A stretch of 64,000 nucleotides of DNA from Megaustenia siamemsis. Lineage: Eukaryota > Mollusca > Gastropoda > Stylommatophora > Ariophantidae. The translations under genes were made by a program, and so were the position numbers. The stretch spans positions 62,472,126 through 62,536,125 of the forward strand of contig JAVIAB010000092.1 in the NCBI GenBank assembly GCA_032433765.1. Direction: 5' to 3'. The number at the start of each line of letters is the position of its first letter. The stretch's first letter is position 1. Under the pieces are notes generated by a model that ran no database searches, was not told the DNA's origin, and saw nothing but the letters and a program-made list of their open reading frames with translations. Positions 60,434-64,000 of this stretch are shown here, piece after piece.

Positions 60434-61340
60434 ATTCCATGTTATCATACATTCCAAGATACTTGTCATTATTTTCCATGTTATCATACATTCCAAGATA
60501 CTCGTCATTATTTTCCATGTTGTCATACATTCCAAAATACTCGTCATTATTTTCCATTTTGTCATACATTCCCAGATACTTGTCATTATTTTCCATTTTG
60601 TCATACATTCAAAGATACTTGTCATTTTTTCCCATTTTGTCATACATTCCAGATACTCGTCATTATTTTCCATGTTATCATACATTCCAAGATACTTGTC
60701 ATTATTTTCCATGTTATCTTACATTCCAAGATACTCGTCATTATTTTCCATTTTGTCATACATTCCAAAATACTCGTCATTATTTTCCATTTTGTCATAC
60801 ATTCCCAGATACTTGTCATTATTTTCCATTTTGCCATACATTCAAAGATAATTGTCATTTTTTCCCATTTTATCATACATTCCAAGATACTCGTCATTAT
60901 ATTCCATGTTATCATACATTGCAAGATACTCATAATTATTTTCCATGTTATCATACATTGCAAGATACTCGTCATTATTTTCCATGTTATCATACATTCC
61001 AAGATACTCGTCATTATTTTCCATGTTATCATACATTCCAAAATACTCGTTATTATTTTCCATGTTATCATACATTCCAAGATACTCGTCATTATTTTCC
61101 ATGTTATCATACATTCCAAGATACTCGTCATTATTTTCCATGTTATCATACATTCCAAGATACTCGTCTTTATTTTCCATTTGTCATACATTCCAAGATA
61201 CTCGTCATTATTTTCCATGTTATCATACATTCCAAGATACTCGTCATTATTTTCCATGTTATCATACATTCCAAGATACTCGTCATTATTTTCCATGTTA
61301 TCATACATTCCAAGATACTCGTCCTTATTTTCCAATCCGG
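60434..61340. repeat. 39-bp minisatellite, about 23 copies
   Basis: Units contain TCATACATTCCAAGATACTC and GTCATTATTTTCCATGT; spacing 39 bp (60961 to 61000). Open frames MENNDEYLGMYDN on the minus strand and MLSYIPRYSSLFS on the plus strand follow from the period being divisible by three. A six-unit higher-order block is repeated in the left half. Confidence 0.97.
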
Positions 61341-61498
61341 TGTCCTTGACGGCTGGCTTTTCTAAAATCTAGAAGATGTTCATCAATATAGAGCCCGTCC
61401 TCATAAGTTCAATAACTGATACTCAACAAAGCGGTTCAAAACAAGTTATTATCTACATTTTGTGCATTCTATTCCTCTACTTCCTTTACTACTTTTGC

Positions 61499-61529
61499 TA
61501 CTGCTACTACCAAAAATACTACCACTACA

Positions 61530-61572
<43 letters not shown>

Positions 61573-62192
61573 TACTACCACCACTACTACCACAACTACT
61601 ACTACCATTACTACTACTACAACTACTACTACCACCACTACTACTACAACTACTACTACCACCACAACTACTACAACTACTACTACCGCCACTACTACTA
61701 CAACTACTACTACCACCACAACTACTACAACTACTACTACCACCACAACTACTACAACTACTACTACCACCACAACTACTACAACTACTACTACCACCAC
61801 TACTACTACAACTACTACTACCACCACTACTACTACAACTACCACTACTACTACAACTACTACTACTACCACCACTACTACTACAACTACTACTACTACC
61901 ACCACTACTACTACAACTACTACTACCACCACTACTACTACAACTTCTACTACCACCACTACTACTACAACTATTACTACCACCACTACTACTACAACTA
62001 TTACTACCACCACTACTACTACAACTACTACTACCACCACTGCTACTACAACTACTACTACCACCACTACTACTACAACTACTACTACCACCACTACTAC
62101 TACAACTACTACTACCACCACTACTACTACAACTACTACTACCACCATTACTACTACAACTACTACTACCACCACAACTACTACTACTTCTG
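61499..62192. repeat. (CTA/ACC)n array with 27-bp higher-order period
   Basis: Trinucleotide-based repeat in which CAACTACTACTACCACCACT recurs every 27 bp (62049 to 62076) over most of its length. Confidence 0.96.
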
Positions 62193-62324
62193 GTCATGGA
62201 GACGATGAGACGATCGTCTTCATGAAATTAATGTGAGCATTAATACGAGAGAAGAGGCCGAGTGTGTTAGCAAGAACGAGTAAAGAAATATAGAAAATAT
62301 ATGTTGTCTTACTTCTCAGGTGTT

Positions 62325-62740
62325 CCACAACTACTACTACTACTGCTGCTACCACTACTACAACTACTACTTCTACTACCACTACTACTACTACTACTAC
62401 CACACCACCACCACTACTACAACAATAAACTACAACAACAATAACTATTTCTACTACTACTACTACACAGCTACTACTACTACTACCACTACTACTATGA
62501 CTACTACTAATACTACACCAACTTTTACTACTAGTACAATACTACTACTACCATTACTACAACTACAACTACTACTACCACCACTACAACTACCACCACT
62601 ACTACTACAACAACTACTGCTACAACAACTACTACTACTACTATCACTACTTCTACGACTACTACTACAACTACAACTACTAATACAACAACAACAACAA
62701 CTACTACTTCTACTGTACTACTACTTCTACTACTAAATCT
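62325..62740. repeat. (CTA/CAA)n degenerate trinucleotide array
   Basis: Irregular mixture of CTA, CCA and CAA triplets without the 27-bp order, separated from the previous array by about 130 bp of unique sequence. Confidence 0.93.
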
Positions 62741-62744
62741 TCTT

Positions 62745-63090
62745 TATCTTGAATTTTATTTTTTCTTGTTTATAAATCTTAATATTCTTTCCATTAATCT
62801 CTTCTTTTAGCTTTTAAAATGGCGTATCAACGCTGTGCTGTAATTTACAACAGTGTTGATATATTTTATTCTTTCCGACCGGCATATCCTTTTTCAACAG
62901 ACAATCTTATTTCCATGATGAAGTTGACAGTCCCATCATAGCCTCTCTGTTTTTTTTCCTTTCTATAACGTCGTTCCATACAGACTGTTCTTGGCAGTAA
63001 ACATTATGCAGTAAACATTGGTCACCGTAAAACGGAAATCATTATGTAACAAAATGTTTAATATTTAAGGTTTATTTAACAGCTTTCCTT
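62745..63090. other. Unique AT-rich sequence
   Basis: Nothing recognised. Confidence 0.35.
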
Positions 63091-63094
63091 TATT

Positions 63095-64000
63095 CATCAT
63101 TATCAAGTACCGGGCCTGCTGGCGTAGGTGATCATGCCTCTCCACAACTTTCGATCTCGGCAGCTATTTATCATTTCTGTTGTTGACCTTCTGCCAAGCT
63201 ATTTTCTTAAGCTTTATCTCTTCGTCCCTCAATTTTTCCAGTTGTTACAATATATTCCAGTTGTTCTCTTCTCATTACATGGCCAAAACATGATGATTAT
63301 TTCTTCCTATTATTGGAAATCAGCTCTCTTTTTGCTTTGACCTCTCAGAACATCTTCATTACTCTTCTTAGCTGTCCATGGTACTCTCAACATTCTTCTG
63401 TAAAACCACATTTCTACAGACACCAGTGATTTTCTTGTCTGTTGTCCTATTGTTCATGATTCGCATCCATATGTTAAGACTGGCTCTACGTAACATTAAG
63501 AACTCTTTTTCTTGTTTCTATTGTCAAAAATGGATTGCATAGTATCTTCCTCATTTTTTGGAAAACTGCTTTTGCCTGAGCCATTCTGCATCTCACCTCT
63601 TTTGTAAATCTTCTGTCTGAGGTTAACAAAGTTCCCAAATATTTAAATTCATTTACCTGTTTTAATATTGTTCCACTTGTCTTTATCTTGCACTGGGGTG
63701 ATGTCTTTTTCTTTGTTGTTACCATTACCTCTATCTTTTTGCTATAAAGGCTGAGTCCTTTATTTTTGCTTTCTTACACTATAATGTCCAACATTTCTTG
63801 TAACTCATTTTCACTCTTAGCAATTAAGACTGTATCATCAGCATACCTTAGATTATTTATATTATGACCTCCAATTGTTATTTCAGGCATGCCCCTTATG
63901 AATCTTAAAATAATCTCACTATACATATTAAACAAATCCGGGGACAGCACACAACCTTGTCTAACAACCTGTTTTATTTGTTGAAACATTCCCAATTGGT
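63095..64000 (-). mobile_element. RTE-type LINE, RT palm to C-terminus, continues beyond window
   Basis: Minus strand: VVRQGCVLSPDLFNMYSEII (motif B), NINNLRYADDTVLIAKSENE (motif C with YADD), ILKQVNEFKYLGTLLTSDRR, MAQAKAVFQKMRKILCNPFL, then a degraded C-terminus with a deletion. This is the best-preserved RT catalytic core in the window. A single stop separates the two main open segments near 63.77 kb. Confidence 0.92.

Noticed and set aside
61376..62736. Poly-Thr, poly-Val and Ser/Gly-rich frames
   Set aside because: Trinucleotide arrays open in every frame on both strands.

Overview
This is eukaryotic, animal DNA: AT-rich, intron-containing, dominated by tandem repeats and retrotransposon debris. 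The tRNA-derived SINEs, RTE-type LINEs and RNase H-bearing I/jockey-like LINEs resemble those of lophotrochozoan, especially molluscan (perhaps heterobranch gastropod), genomes. That placement is inference from family resemblance. No bacterial genes, rRNA, CRISPR arrays or intact tRNA genes were seen.

Only one host gene can be supported: the 3' end of a COE/EBF (collier / early B-cell factor) transcription-factor gene on the minus strand. Three exons are visible, at 21183-20989, 17744-17601 and 4412-4294 (stop codon). They are joined by introns of about 3.2 and 13.2 kb with matching phases. The first exon ends the helix-loop-helix region and carries an apparent one-base deletion near 21070, most simply an assembly error. 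The middle exon is bracketed by two short tandem arrays. One repeats the 5' splice site itself and the other repeats a branch-point-like motif next to the acceptor.

Layout. 1-4.3 kb: SINE and LINE scraps, then the probable 3'UTR. 4.3-21.2 kb: the COE 3' exons, with introns full of SINEs, a 25-bp array (5.24-7.18 kb), 26-, 66- and 14-bp arrays and a 1.6-kb chain of simple repeats (17.9-19.5 kb). 20.0-35.2 kb: fragments of at least four LINE groups, a 62-bp array, a 36-bp array containing a 100-N gap, and two unclassified dispersed repeats. 35.4-38.4 kb: a 46-bp array that contains a roughly 1.25-kb near-duplicate of itself. 39.9-43.5 kb: an I/jockey-like LINE broken by two later retrotransposon insertions (both with target-site duplications) and by a 42-bp array grown inside its RNase H region. 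45-55 kb: more LINE and SINE copies, an inverted repeat, and a 2.7-kb 29-bp array. 55-64 kb: a SINE inserted in another SINE, a second RNase H LINE, a 39-bp array, two (CTA)-rich arrays, and an RTE reverse transcriptase running off the right edge.

Most long open frames here are produced by arrays with periods divisible by three (36, 39, 42 bp or trinucleotides) or by LINE remnants. They should not be annotated as proteins.
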